Positions 48,659 through 57,528 are shown, numbered from the stretch's first letter. The stretch: DNA of 64,000 nucleotides from CAVRQM01 sp963756975 (GCA_963756975.1 CAVWPS010000002.1:1922001-1986000); one strand, 5' to 3'. The notes: generated from the sequence alone by a model not told the origin. Made by a program: numbers and translations.

Positions 48659-50764
48659 ATGCCGATCAGCAGAGACGCGCTGTATATCTTCAGCCAGCCC
48701 GACATCTCATCCGGCCCGATCCCGGACATCATCCTGGCGACCCAGGGATCGTATGACACGACCGAGGGCGCGACCCTGTACCCGAACTCCTTCGGCACGA
48801 CCATCTCGGCCTCCGCCACGCTCACCTACGCGACGGTGCTGGTCGCGAATGGCGTGCTCTTCGCGACCGATCCGGTGACCGGCCTGCCGGGCGGGGTGGC
48901 CACCCTTCCGGACGGGTTCCGGGATCTCGTCTCGCTCGGCGGGTTCGCCATCGCGACCGGCGCCTACGACAGTGCGGGCGATGTCGGGCTGCTGCGCACC
49001 GACGGCACCTTCGACGGCACCGTCTTCATCATCCCGCCCGGCTCGGCGCCGAACTTCGCGCCCCAGGCGCTCGGCCGGCTCGGAAACATCGTGCTGTTCG
49101 GGGGCCTGGACACGAAGGGCGCGCTCGGTCTGTGGCGCACCGACGGAACCGTCGCCGGAACGTACGAGATCGCGACGTCGCCGGCGTTCCCCGGCGGGGC
49201 CACGCAATTCCTCGGCGTCGCGAACGGGCGGGCGCTGTTCGCCGCCAGCGGCACGATCGTGTCGAGCGACGGCACCACGGGCGGCACGCATGCGCTTGCC
49301 GGGAATTTCGCGGCCTTGTCGTCCCGCTCGCAAAGTGCGGGTTTGTCCAACGGCGCGCTGGTGATCACCGACGGCGCATCGGTCTACGTCACCAACGGCA
49401 CGAACACGCCGGTGACGATCGCGTCCTACAACGCGCCGGTGAACGGTCTCACCGTCACCGGCCTGGTCGCGTTCGGATCGCGCGCGGCCTACCTCGCGCA
49501 TTCGGTCGACGGACAGGGAAATTCGTCGGAGTCGCTGGTCGTGACCGATGGGAGCTCGGGCGGGACGGTCACCATCGCGGCCGCGGCGACGATTACCGCA
49601 CTCACCACGTTCGGGTCGCAGCTGCTGTTCGCCGCCACCGATCACGACGGTTCAGGCACGACCGGCCTTTGGATTTCCGACGGAACGGCGGCCGGCACGC
49701 ACGAGATCGCGGCCGCGATCGATCCGACGTCCATCACCGTCGACGGCATCCGCGCCTTCGTCGCCGGCATCGATCCGAACAAGGGAAACGGCCTGCTGTT
49801 CACGACCGACGGCACGAGCGCGGGCACCACGGATTTCCTGCATGCCAACGCGGCGGGAAGCACGTTCACCTCCGGCGTGCTCGACCCGACCCACTTGTTC
49901 GTCACCGGTTCGCACGACCAGTACGAGGTCGCGCCCGGCTCCGTCGGCGAGTTGAACATCGTCGACACCGTGCCCGGCCGCGACGGGGCGGCGAGCGATC
50001 TGGCGCACATCGTGAGCTTCGACGACGGCACCGGCGTGCTCGACACGACCGGCAACGCGGAAGCGCTGGCCCGCATCTACCAATCGGCGTTCGACCGCGC
50101 GCCCGACATCGGCGGCCTGATCGCCTACACGACGGCGCTGGACGCTGGATCCACGACGCTGCTGCAGGTCGCCAACATCGGTGCCGCGTCGCCCGAATTC
50201 ATCGGTCTGCACGGCGACACGTCGAACGCCGGTTTCGTGACCGCGCTGTATCAGAACACGGTCGGCCGCCTGCCGGACGCGGGCGGTCTGGCGAGCTACG
50301 TCGCGGACCTGAACGGCGGCGAAAGCCGGGGTGCCGTGCTGCTCGACATCTCGCAAAGCTTCGAGGCTCGGCACGACGGGCTCGGCGTCGCCGGGCAGGC
50401 GAACGATGCCACGATCTATCGCCTGTACGAGACGGTGGTCGACCGGGCGCCCGATCTGGCGGGTCAGCAGGCGTATTCGGCGGCCCTGTCGGCCGGGACC
50501 AGCGTGCAGACGATCGCATCGGCGATGCTTGCGTCGGGGGAATACGCGAGCGTGTTCGGCAATCCGTCGAATGGGCAGTTCGTGTCGAACCTCTACGAAA
50601 ACCTGCTGCACCGGCCGGCCGATGCGGGCGGGCTCGCCACCTACAGCGCGGACCTCGCGAACGGCACCTCGCGCGCCGCCCTGGTCGCCGCGTTCGTAGG
50701 CAGCGACGACGGCCGCCTCGCGACGGCGCAGGCGACGCATGACGGGTGGGTGTTTTTGGGGTGA
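48659..50764 (+). CDS. Large repeat protein with xLWxxDGTxxGT motifs and DUF4214-like C-terminus
   Basis: This protein of 701 residues is probably secreted. About six repeats of the ELWxxDGT type lie between residues 110 and 390, for example LLRTDGTFDGT, LWRTDGTVAGT, LWISDGTAAGT and LFTTDGTSAGT; such repeats are found in extracellular adhesin-like or beta-propeller proteins. Four DUF4214-like units follow from about residue 468, each with a LYxxxxxRxPDxxGLxxY core (FDRAPDIGGLIAY, VGRLPDAGGLASY, VDRAPDLAGQQAY, LHRPADAGGLATY). DUF4214 units often occur in proteins tied to type I secretion, glycosylation or surface layers. No Sec signal is present at the N-terminus (MPISRDALYIFSQ), consistent with a type I route, but no secretion genes are nearby. 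Confidence 0.82.
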   Translation: MPISRDALYIFSQPDISSGPIPDIILATQGSYDTTEGATLYPNSFGTTISASATLTYATVLVANGVLFATDPVTGLPGGVATLPDGFRDLVSLGGFAIATGAYDSAGDVGLLRTDGTFDGTVFIIPPGSAPNFAPQALGRLGNIVLFGGLDTKGALGLWRTDGTVAGTYEIATSPAFPGGATQFLGVANGRALFAASGTIVSSDGTTGGTHALAGNFAALSSRSQSAGLSNGALVITDGASVYVTNGTNTPVTIASYNAPVNGLTVTGLVAFGSRAAYLAHSVDGQGNSSESLVVTDGSSGGTVTIAAAATITALTTFGSQLLFAATDHDGSGTTGLWISDGTAAGTHEIAAAIDPTSITVDGIRAFVAGIDPNKGNGLLFTTDGTSAGTTDFLHANAAGSTFTSGVLDPTHLFVTGSHDQYEVAPGSVGELNIVDTVPGRDGAASDLAHIVSFDDGTGVLDTTGNAEALARIYQSAFDRAPDIGGLIAYTTALDAGSTTLLQVANIGAASPEFIGLHGDTSNAGFVTALYQNTVGRLPDAGGLASYVADLNGGESRGAVLLDISQSFEARHDGLGVAGQANDATIYRLYETVVDRAPDLAGQQAYSAALSAGTSVQTIASAMLASGEYASVFGNPSNGQFVSNLYENLLHRPADAGGLATYSADLANGTSRAALVAAFVGSDDGRLATAQATHDGWVFLG

Positions 50765-50769
50765 CTTAG

Positions 50770-51381
50770 CTAGATGCGCCGCGCGGCGGCTGCGCGTCTT
50801 CCAGCAAGGGCGAGCCCAGCCGGTCCGAGACTAAGGTTTCGCTTCAAGGACGCGATGCGACGTCCTTGTTTCTTCCGCTCCTCGCCGGCGAGAGTGGCCG
50901 CTATTGCCTCGGCCGCCGCTAGACGTTCTCGCATACCTGCGACCCATGCTGCCTCTTTGCGCGATCGTTTGGTGGACCCGATGGGGGCTAGGGCACCTTC
51001 TTGCGGAGGCTCGAGCGCGACTATGATATCGTTCTGATGATCAACGGCTGCCCGAGCGCAATATAAATAGACTTCCTGCCCCCACTGGCCCAAACCAAAA
51101 TTCACGTTCGCATAAACTAGGCGCACATTATCCGCAGTGTAGCCACCTTTCGAGTCTCGACGATCAAGGCTTGGTGCGAATGGATGTTTTACAAACGCAT
51201 CAGGAAACCGCTGCATCGAAAACGGCAGCCCCGTCACATCACAGCGACCGTTTTGGAGTTGGTATAAGGACAGCGCGTGGTCGTCTGGGAGCGAATGGCA
51301 AATCGAGCGCTTGGCAGCGCTTGTGCGCGAACGAGCGACAATGTGCTTCAGGATGGTCTGTAAAGCCTCATCGTCCGTCAT
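50770..51381 (-). CDS. HNH-like endonuclease domain protein, probable mobile cargo
   Basis: This 203-residue protein has a central segment QLQNGRCDVTGLPF ... PSLDRRDSKGGYTADNVRLV that fits the pattern of phage-type HNH proteins (C-x-V/I-T-G ... D-R-x-x-S-x-x-G-Y-x-x-x-N-x-x-L/V). Only one zinc-type Cys is seen. A long Arg/Ala/Lys-rich helical C-terminus follows (about 125-203). Base composition is lower in GC than the flanks. It lies on the opposite strand just past the repeat protein, and beyond it is a leftover 3' end of a second repeat-protein gene, so it appears to be inserted between two copies. Activity is inferred only. Confidence 0.68.
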   Translation of the reverse strand: MTDDEALQTILKHIVARSRTSAAKRSICHSLPDDHALSLYQLQNGRCDVTGLPFSMQRFPDAFVKHPFAPSLDRRDSKGGYTADNVRLVYANVNFGLGQWGQEVYLYCARAAVDHQNDIIVALEPPQEGALAPIGSTKRSRKEAAWVAGMRERLAAAEAIAATLAGEERKKQGRRIASLKRNLSLGPAGLALAGRRAAAARRI

Positions 51382-51458
51382 GGTCTAAGCACCCGTTGCA
51401 GACTCCCTAGCCTTCAGCACCTTCACAGTAGAAGCAAGCTCCAAGGGGCGCTGGTCGT

Positions 51459-51578
51459 CTGAACGACGGCAGCGGCCGAGCTTTTGTCCTGCTCGACATC
51501 TTGCAAGTCGCGACTGGGGACGAGGGCCGCCTCACGACGTCCCTGGCGACCCATGACGGGTGGGTCTACCTAGGCTGA
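51459..51578 (+). pseudogene. Remnant 3' end of a second DUF4214-type gene
   Basis: An open stretch encodes LNDGSGRAFVLLDI...DEGRLTTSLATHDGWVYLG and then stops. The tail matches the last residues of the full-length repeat protein (DDGRLATAQATHDGWVFLG), and the first part resembles its internal LNGGESRGAVLLDI. No start codon or 5' body is present. It is a truncated paralog left on the far side of the HNH-like gene. Confidence 0.85.
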
Positions 51579-51623
51579 GCCGGGGCGGCGCTCGAAAGAC
51601 CGTGCCCGCGAGAAGGCCGTTCC

Positions 51624-52874
51624 GTGCCGCAACTGTTCTCCGTCATCCGGGAAGGCTACCGCCGCACCGATTTGCGCGCCGACGCGGTCGCCGGGCTGAC
51701 GGTCGCGATCGTCGCCCTGCCGCTGTCGATGGCCATCGCGATCGCGTCCGGCGTCGGGCCGGAGCGGGGGTTGTACACGGCCATCGTCGGCGGCTTCCTC
51801 GTCTCCGCCCTCGGCGGCAGCCGGCATCAGATCGGCGGGCCGGCGGGGGCGTTCATCGTGCTGGTGGCGGCGACCGTGGCGGCGCACGGGCTCGACGGGC
51901 TGCTGCTGGCCGTGCTGCTGAGCGGGGCGATGCTGACGGTGCTCGGGCTGCTGCGGCTCGGCTCGCTGGTGCGGTTCATGCCGCACGCGGTCACGGTCGG
52001 CTTCACCGCCGGCATCGCGGTCATCATTCTAACGAGCCAGCTGAAAGACCTTTTCGGGCTTTCGCTGTCGGGGCCCGAACCCGGCGCGATCGGCCCGAAG
52101 TTGCTGGCGCTGGCGCACGCCGTCCCGACCGCGAGTCTTGCCACAGTCGCGGTCGGCGTTTCGACGCTGGCCGTCATCTTCGCGTTGCGTCAGTGGCGGC
52201 CGCGCTGGCCCGCGTTCCTGATCGGTGTCGTGCTGGCGTCGGGCCTGGTGGCGGCGCTCGGTTTGCCGGTGGCCACGCTCGGCTCGCGCTTCGGCACGTT
52301 GCCGTCGATGCTGCCGGCCCCGCATCTGCCGCCGCTGTCGTGGGCGACGATCGTGACCATGCTGCCGGCGGCGCTGTCGTTCACCCTGCTCGGCGCGATC
52401 GAGAGCCTGCTATCGGCGGTGGTGGCGGACGGCATGACGGGCGGCATCCATCGCAGCAATGTCGAGCTGACGGCGCAGGGTGTGGCCAACGTCGCCTCCG
52501 CGCTGTTCGGCGGCATCTGCGTCACCGGCACGATCGCCCGCACCGCGACGAACGTGCGGGCCGGGGCGCATACGCCGGTCTCCGGCATGATCCACGCGGC
52601 CCTCGTGCTGCTGTTCCTGATGGTGGCCGGCCCGCTCGCGCGCACCATCCCGCTGGCGGCGCTGGCCGCGGTGCTGACGGCGGTGTGCTGGAGCATGGCC
52701 GACCGCCCGGCAGTCGGCGCATTGCTGCGGGGTCCGGGCGGTGCCGCGTCGGTGCTGGTCGTGACGTTCGGGCTGGTGGTGGCGCGCGGCCTGGTCGAGG
52801 GCATTTTAGCGGGCTGCGTCTTGGCGGCGCTTCTCGCGGCGCGTCGGCGGTTCTACCGGCACGCTTCAGCCTGA
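51624..52874 (+). CDS. SulP-family anion transporter without STAS domain
   Basis: This 416-residue membrane transporter has 10-12 hydrophobic segments. Typical SulP features are AGLTVAIVALPLSMAIAIASGVGPERGLYTAIVGGFL near the start, GGPAGAFIVLV, and ESLLSAVVADGMTGGIHRSNVELTAQGVANVASALFGG. The protein ends right after the last membrane segment (LLAARRRFYRHASA), so the cytosolic STAS domain of most SulP proteins (usual length about 500-570) is missing. Substrate may be sulfate, bicarbonate or another anion. The remnant gene lies just upstream. Confidence 0.9.
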   Translation: MPQLFSVIREGYRRTDLRADAVAGLTVAIVALPLSMAIAIASGVGPERGLYTAIVGGFLVSALGGSRHQIGGPAGAFIVLVAATVAAHGLDGLLLAVLLSGAMLTVLGLLRLGSLVRFMPHAVTVGFTAGIAVIILTSQLKDLFGLSLSGPEPGAIGPKLLALAHAVPTASLATVAVGVSTLAVIFALRQWRPRWPAFLIGVVLASGLVAALGLPVATLGSRFGTLPSMLPAPHLPPLSWATIVTMLPAALSFTLLGAIESLLSAVVADGMTGGIHRSNVELTAQGVANVASALFGGICVTGTIARTATNVRAGAHTPVSGMIHAALVLLFLMVAGPLARTIPLAALAAVLTAVCWSMADRPAVGALLRGPGGAASVLVVTFGLVVARGLVEGILAGCVLAALLAARRRFYRHASA

Positions 52875-52877
52875 ACG

Positions 52878-53864
52878 TCAGCCCGCGATCAGGTCGCCGG
52901 TCGTCTTGCGCAGCGCGAAAATCCCGCTGTCGGTGTGGCGCGACGGGTGCACGCGGTTGGTGAGCAGGGTCCATGCGAGGCCCCGGTCGAAATCGACCCA
53001 CAGCCCGGTGCCGGTGAAGCCGGTGTGCCCGATCGTCGCGGGCGAACATCGCTCGCCGCCGGACCAGCCGGAAGTGGCCCGCTCCCAGCCATGCGTGCGG
53101 TGGCCCGCGACCGGGGTTCGCAGCAGCCGGATCGCGGCCTCCGTCGCACCCGATCCGTCGAGCAGACCGCGCGCGAAATCGAGCACGGCGTCCACCGTGC
53201 CGAACAGACCGGCATGTCCCGCGCCGCCGAGCGAAAAGGCGTTTTCGTCGTGCACCTCGCCGACCATCACCCTCCCGCGCCATGTGCAGAATTCGGTGGC
53301 GGCGCAGAGCGCGGGATCGGGACGGAAGCTGAAGCCGGGCATGACCGGCAGCTCGGACACAAGGCACCCGTGGATGCGCTCCAGCGCGATGCCCAACAGG
53401 ATGAAGTTGATGTCCGAATAGACCGGCGGCCCGGCGCGCCACTCGCGCTGCAAAACGAACGCGCGCAGCGTCGCCGGATCGGACCCGTAGGTGTAGATCG
53501 GCTCGACGGCGGGAAGATGCGTCTGATGCCCGAGGCACTGTCGGAACGTCAGACGCCGTTCCGCCGCCGACATGTCGTATTGCCGCAAATCGGGGATCAC
53601 GGTGACGAGCGGCGCGTCGAGGTCGATCCGGCCGCGATCCGCGAGTTTTAGGATTTCCATCGTCGTGAACACGATTTTGGTTAACGACGCGAGGTCGAAC
53701 CAGGTCTCCCGCGCCATCTCGCGCCGCACCGGCACGAGTTGTGCCGCCCCCGCAACCCGTACCGCGCGCTCGCCAGTCCGCATCACGATCCCCAAAATCG
53801 CGCCGGGGATGCGCCCCTCCGCGATCGCTTTCAGCGACGGCGCGAAGCCAGCGTCGACATCCAT
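52878..53864 (-). CDS. Beta-lactamase-family serine hydrolase
   Basis: This 328-residue protein of the class C beta-lactamase/penicillin-binding-protein-like family has the catalytic SxxK as SLTK (about residues 60-63, in FDLASLTKIV), the YxN motif as YSDIN, and a C-terminal GHTGFTG box. No signal peptide is evident, so it is likely cytosolic or uses a non-standard route; many such proteins are esterases or D-amino peptidases rather than resistance enzymes. It is followed on the same strand by nothing close; maiA lies upstream with a 2-base gap. Confidence 0.88.
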   Translation of the reverse strand: MDVDAGFAPSLKAIAEGRIPGAILGIVMRTGERAVRVAGAAQLVPVRREMARETWFDLASLTKIVFTTMEILKLADRGRIDLDAPLVTVIPDLRQYDMSAAERRLTFRQCLGHQTHLPAVEPIYTYGSDPATLRAFVLQREWRAGPPVYSDINFILLGIALERIHGCLVSELPVMPGFSFRPDPALCAATEFCTWRGRVMVGEVHDENAFSLGGAGHAGLFGTVDAVLDFARGLLDGSGATEAAIRLLRTPVAGHRTHGWERATSGWSGGERCSPATIGHTGFTGTGLWVDFDRGLAWTLLTNRVHPSRHTDSGIFALRKTTGDLIAG

Positions 53865-53866
53865 CG

Positions 53867-54511
53867 TCAGGCCTTCGGGGCGCCCTTCTGATCCAGCGGC
53901 CGCGCGCGCGAAAACGCCGGCATCGCCATGCAGGTGTCGACGATCCGGTCGACGGTCGGCACGCCGGCGACCTTGATCTTAAAAACCTCCATCACGGCGG
54001 TGACGCTGCACAGGCAGATGTCGGCCAGCCCAGGCGTGTCGCCGTGGCAGAATGTGCCGGTCATCGCATCGCCGGCGATCCGCCGCTCGAAGGTCTGAAT
54101 GCCGCGGGTAAACCACTGGATCTGCCACGCCCGCCATTTCTCGGGATCGAAGCCCTGGGTCATCAGGTATTTCCGCACCCGGGGCACGATCAGCGGATGC
54201 GTGTCGGCGGTCATCAGTGCGGACAGCGAGCGCACGCGCGCCCGGCCGTAGGCGTCGGACGGCAGCAGCGGCGGCTCCGGATGGGTCTCGTCGAGGTATT
54301 CCAGAATGGCCGAGGATTGCGTCAGCGCCGGCCGGTCGTCGACCGTCAGCGCCGGCAGCGCGCCCTCGGGGTTGATCGCCAGGAAGTCGGGCGACAGCTG
54401 CTCCCCGGCGTCGAGGTCGATGTTGACCTCCTCGGCGGTGATCCCCTTCAGGTTCAGCGCCACCCGGACGCGAAACCCCGCCGACGTGCGCCAGTATGCG
54501 TAGAGCCTCAT
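53867..54511 (-). CDS. maiA: Maleylacetoacetate isomerase (zeta-class GST)
   Basis: This 214-residue glutathione-dependent isomerase has the zeta-class motif SAGFRVRVALNLKG (active-site Ser-x-x-Cys variant: here YWRTSAGFR) at residues 6-19, and AILEYLDETHP in the GSH-binding part. It isomerises maleylacetoacetate in tyrosine breakdown; a more general GST role is possible because the usual neighbours hmgA and fahA are absent. The usual SSCxxR motif is altered to TSAGFR. The ATG overlaps the ligase stop by 4 bases (54508-54511). Confidence 0.87.
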   Translation of the reverse strand: MRLYAYWRTSAGFRVRVALNLKGITAEEVNIDLDAGEQLSPDFLAINPEGALPALTVDDRPALTQSSAILEYLDETHPEPPLLPSDAYGRARVRSLSALMTADTHPLIVPRVRKYLMTQGFDPEKWRAWQIQWFTRGIQTFERRIAGDAMTGTFCHGDTPGLADICLCSVTAVMEVFKIKVAGVPTVDRIVDTCMAMPAFSRARPLDQKGAPKA

Positions 54512-55467
54512 GCAACCTCCTGAATTTGGTCCATCGTGCAGCGATCGGCCGCCTTGTCCTCGCGCCAGCGCAGGAAGCGCGAGCCGTGGCGGAAGGCACC
54601 GGCCTCGATATGGTCGGCGCTGACCTCGGCCACCCGCTCCGGCCGCACCGGTGTGACCGCCCGCGCCCGTCCCGTCCAGCGGCTGCGGCCACCGGGCGCG
54701 TTGATCACGAAGCCGTCCCCGCCGGCGAGCGCCTTCAACGCATCCGCGTCGGGCGGCGGACCGCAGCGGCCGATGTAGCGAAGCCGTCCGCCGTCCCACA
54801 GGCCGAGCAGCAGGTATTCGACCGTCCCGTTCGCGCGCAGATACAGCCCGCCGACGACGCAATCGACGGTGCGCCAGACTTTATATTTCGCCATCGCCCG
54901 CTGGCCCGGCCGGTACGGCAGATCGAGGCGCTTGGCGACGATCCCGTCCAGCCCGTGCCCGAGCCGCGACAGCCATTTTCGCGCGGTTTTCGGGGAGCGT
55001 GTCGCTTCGGCCAGCACGAAATCGTTTCCGCCGATCGTCTCGAACAGCGTCTCCAAAGCCGCTCGCCTTGCCTCGAACGGCTTCTCGAGTAGCGAATGCC
55101 CGTCCGCATCCGCCAGCAGATCGAATGCGACGAACCGCGCCGGAAACTCGCCCGACAGTTTCAGGATGCGCGACGCCGCCGGATGCAGCCGGGATTGCAG
55201 CACGTCGAATGCCTGGCCCGGGATGATCAGCTCGCCGTCCAGCACGAACCGCTCGCACGGCAGTGCCGCACAGGCCGCCGCGACCTCGGGGAAGAACCGC
55301 TGCAGCGGTTTCTGCCGCCGGCTCTGCAACGCGACCGTCTCGCCGTCACGAAAGGCGAGGCACCGGAACCCGTCGAACTTCGGCTCGAACTGCCAGCCGG
55401 GGCCGTCGGGCAGGTCGTCGACCGGCTCGGCTTCCATCGGTTCCAGCGAGAGCGGGATGTCGAGCAT
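54508..55467 (-). CDS. Stand-alone ATP-dependent DNA ligase (LigC-like)
   Basis: This 319-residue ligase has motif I EPKFDGFR with the AMP-accepting Lys at about residue 30. Motif III-like FVAFDLLA, motif IV GLDGIVAKRLD, and motif V AMAKYKVWR follow; an OB-fold domain ends at RFLRWREDKAAD. There is no polymerase or nuclease domain, so it is not full LigD. Such short ligases work in excision repair or alternative end joining. It starts at 55467 and is coupled to maiA; no Ku gene is nearby. Divergent dsbB starts 55 bases away. Confidence 0.9.
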   Translation of the reverse strand: MLDIPLSLEPMEAEPVDDLPDGPGWQFEPKFDGFRCLAFRDGETVALQSRRQKPLQRFFPEVAAACAALPCERFVLDGELIIPGQAFDVLQSRLHPAASRILKLSGEFPARFVAFDLLADADGHSLLEKPFEARRAALETLFETIGGNDFVLAEATRSPKTARKWLSRLGHGLDGIVAKRLDLPYRPGQRAMAKYKVWRTVDCVVGGLYLRANGTVEYLLLGLWDGGRLRYIGRCGPPPDADALKALAGGDGFVINAPGGRSRWTGRARAVTPVRPERVAEVSADHIEAGAFRHGSRFLRWREDKAADRCTMDQIQEVA

Positions 55468-55521
55468 CACCTGGGCGAACGCTCGGCTTGCACCGCCGGT
55501 TCGCGTGGGCAAGAAAGCGCA

Positions 55522-56022
55522 ATGATCTCCCGGCTTCGCGTGGCGCATCTGCTGCTGGCCGTGATCAGCGGCGCGATCCTGCTGGCCGCCCTCGGCTCGG
55601 AGTGGTGGGGCGGGCTGGTGCCGTGCGCGCTGTGCCTGATCGAGCGGTGGCCGTGGCGGATCGCGGTCGTGCTGGGCGCGGCCGGCCTGCTGCTGCCCCG
55701 GCGCTGGGCGCGGCTGGTGCTCGGGGCCGCCGTCCTGGTGCTGGCCGCCAACGTGGTCGCGGGCGGCGTGCATGTCGGCGTCGAGAGCCACTGGTGGCCG
55801 TCCCCGCTGCCGGAATGCGCCGGGCCGCGCATCCCGCCCGGCCTCACGGCCGCGCAACGGATGGCGATGATGCCGGACACGCCGTCGACCGCATGCGAGG
55901 ACCCGACCTACCTCGTCCCCGGCGTGCCGGTGTCGATGGCGGAGGCGAACACCGTCGCCGCCCTGGTGCTCGCCGCCGGGCTCGCCACCTTCCTGTGGCG
56001 CACGCGCAGGAGCGAGAGATGA
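55522..56022 (+). CDS. dsbB: Disulfide bond formation protein B
   Basis: DsbB re-oxidises periplasmic DsbA and passes electrons to quinone in the inner membrane. The 166-residue protein has four hydrophobic segments, a first Cys pair in VPCALCLIERW (about residues 35 and 38), and a second pair in the long periplasmic loop (PECAG and TACED). The ATG at 55522 is preferred over the longer frame. It overlaps coq7 by 4 bases, a fitting pair since both depend on quinone. Confidence 0.92.
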   Translation: MISRLRVAHLLLAVISGAILLAALGSEWWGGLVPCALCLIERWPWRIAVVLGAAGLLLPRRWARLVLGAAVLVLAANVVAGGVHVGVESHWWPSPLPECAGPRIPPGLTAAQRMAMMPDTPSTACEDPTYLVPGVPVSMAEANTVAALVLAAGLATFLWRTRRSER

Positions 56023-56579
56023 GCGAGTTTTCCACGACCCGACGAGGCCCGCTGCCGGGCGACCCGACGCCGAGGGCGATGCTGGAGCGGCTGATCCGGG
56101 TCGACCACGCCGGCGAGTACGGCGCGAAACGGATTTATCAGGGGCAGCTGTCGGTGCTCGGCCGCGGCGACAAGGCCGAGCTGATCGAGCACATGCAGGC
56201 GCAGGAGCAGGTCCACCTGGACACGTTTGCGGCGTTGATCGCGGACCGCCGGGTGCGCCCGACGGCACTGCTGCCGATCTGGCATGTCGCCGGGTTCGCG
56301 CTGGGTGCCGTCACGGCGGCGATCGGCGAGCGGGCCGCCATGGCCTGCACCGTCGCGGTCGAGGAGGCGATCGACGAGCACTACGCGGCCCAGGCGGCGG
56401 CGCTCGGCGAGGACGAGGCTCCGTTGCGGGACACGATCGAGACGTTTCGCGCCGAGGAGCTGGAGCACCGGGATATCGGGCTCGAGAACGAGGCGGAGCT
56501 TGCACCGGCATACAAGCTGCTGAGCCGGGTTATCAAGGCGGGGTGTAAGGTCGCGATCGCGGTCAGCGAACGGGTCTGA
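56019..56579 (+). CDS. coq7: Demethoxyubiquinone hydroxylase
   Basis: Coq7 is a di-iron monooxygenase that makes the last hydroxylation in ubiquinone synthesis. The 186-residue protein has the duplicated iron-binding motifs DHAGEYGAKRIYQG, EQVHLDTF, VEEAIDEHYAAQ and EELEHRDIG. This is the short bacterial form without a targeting peptide. It is translationally coupled to dsbB and followed by a degenerate palindromic repeat. Confidence 0.95.
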   Translation: MSEFSTTRRGPLPGDPTPRAMLERLIRVDHAGEYGAKRIYQGQLSVLGRGDKAELIEHMQAQEQVHLDTFAALIADRRVRPTALLPIWHVAGFALGAVTAAIGERAAMACTVAVEEAIDEHYAAQAAALGEDEAPLRDTIETFRAEELEHRDIGLENEAELAPAYKLLSRVIKAGCKVAIAVSERV

Positions 56580-56634
56580 CTTCTCGCCTCCGTCCTTGCG
56601 GCGGAGGGCCCGCCTGACACTCGCTCTCAAAATT

Positions 56635-56729
56635 CACTTCGCCCGGGCTCGACCCGGGTGCCTACGCCGCCCGCGCGAAGTGGTGTTTTCCTACCGCGTG
56701 GACGGCTAGATCAAGCCCGGCCGAAGTGG
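56635..56729. repeat. Degenerate palindromic REP-like element
   Basis: Outer arms CACTTCGCCCGGGCT and AGCCCGGCCGAAGTG pair with one or two mismatches. The inside keeps CTCGACCCG and GCGTGGA blocks like those of the element at 3729-3814. It lies between coq7 and the convergent HNH gene and may stop transcription both ways. Confidence 0.7.
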
Positions 56730-56788
56730 ATCTGGATATTTATACGCAATGGCTGTGAAAAGACGCGTCTACGAGATTGCTAAGCCGA

Positions 56789-57365
56789 TCAGCTTTCCAG
56801 CTCGGAATCCCAATACAGATAATCCCGCCAGCTCTCGTGCAGATAGTTCGGCGGAAAAGCCCGCCCGTTCTCCTGCAACTCCCAGCGTCGAAGGCTGCCG
56901 GGGCGCCATCCGGGGCACCATGTTGCACTCGCGCGGCAGCCGGCTGCCCTTGCGCAGATTGCACACGCCGCAGGCGGTCACGACGTTCTCCCACGTCGTC
57001 CGGCCACCCCGGCAGCGCGGGATGACGTGGTCGAACGTCAGGTCGGGGGCGGGCTGGCGCTCGGCGCAATACTGGCAGGCGAAGGCGTCGCGCAGGAACA
57101 CGTTGAACCGGGTGAACGCCGGCTTCCTAGCGGCCGGGATATAGTCCTTGAGCGCGATCACGCTCGGCAGCCGCATCGTGATGCTGGGCGACCGGACTTC
57201 CGTCTCGTATTCGTTCAGCACCGAGACGCGGTCGAGGAACACCGCCTTGATCGCGTCCTGCCAGGACCACACGGATAACGGAAAGTAGGAGAGCGGACGA
57301 AAATCCGCGTTCAGCACCAAGGCTGGGTAGTGTTGACCGCCGCCGTGTTGACCGCCATCGGGCAA
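56789..57365 (-). CDS. HNH endonuclease, frameshifted near C-terminus
   Basis: This belongs to the widespread alphaproteobacterial HNH family. ALVLNADFRPLSYFPLSVWSWQDAIKAVF precedes the domain CQYCAERQ ... LTFDHVIPRCRGG ... ENVVTACGVCNLRKG with two CxxC zinc pairs and the catalytic His. After about base 56883 the frame is wrong: one surplus C at 56881-56883 shifts it. The third frame restores ELQENGRAFPPNYLHESW and ends ..SELES at 56789. The start is uncertain: a TTG at 57365 fits the conserved body, while an ATG at 57434 adds 23 unlikely residues. Chromosomal members are not usually mobile; their role is unclear. Confidence 0.82.
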
Positions 57366-57528
57366 GAAACAACTCCGATATCGCGTGTGTGACGCAATAT
57401 CCGGGGGTGCGTGCCAAACAGCCCGCCAGATCATGTGCGACGCCGATGTCTCATACTTTTATGACACCCGCACCGTCGTGCCGCAAGGCGACCGGGTACG
57501 GTTTCACGCGCTGGTCATGTTTCGAAAC

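Noticed and set aside
51459..51578. Independent small gene
   Set aside because: Lacks a start codon and matches the tail of the upstream repeat protein, so it is a remnant.
52878..53864. Beta-lactamase resistance gene
   Set aside because: SxxK, YxN and the C-terminal box are present but there is no signal peptide and the wider family is mostly esterases and peptidases.
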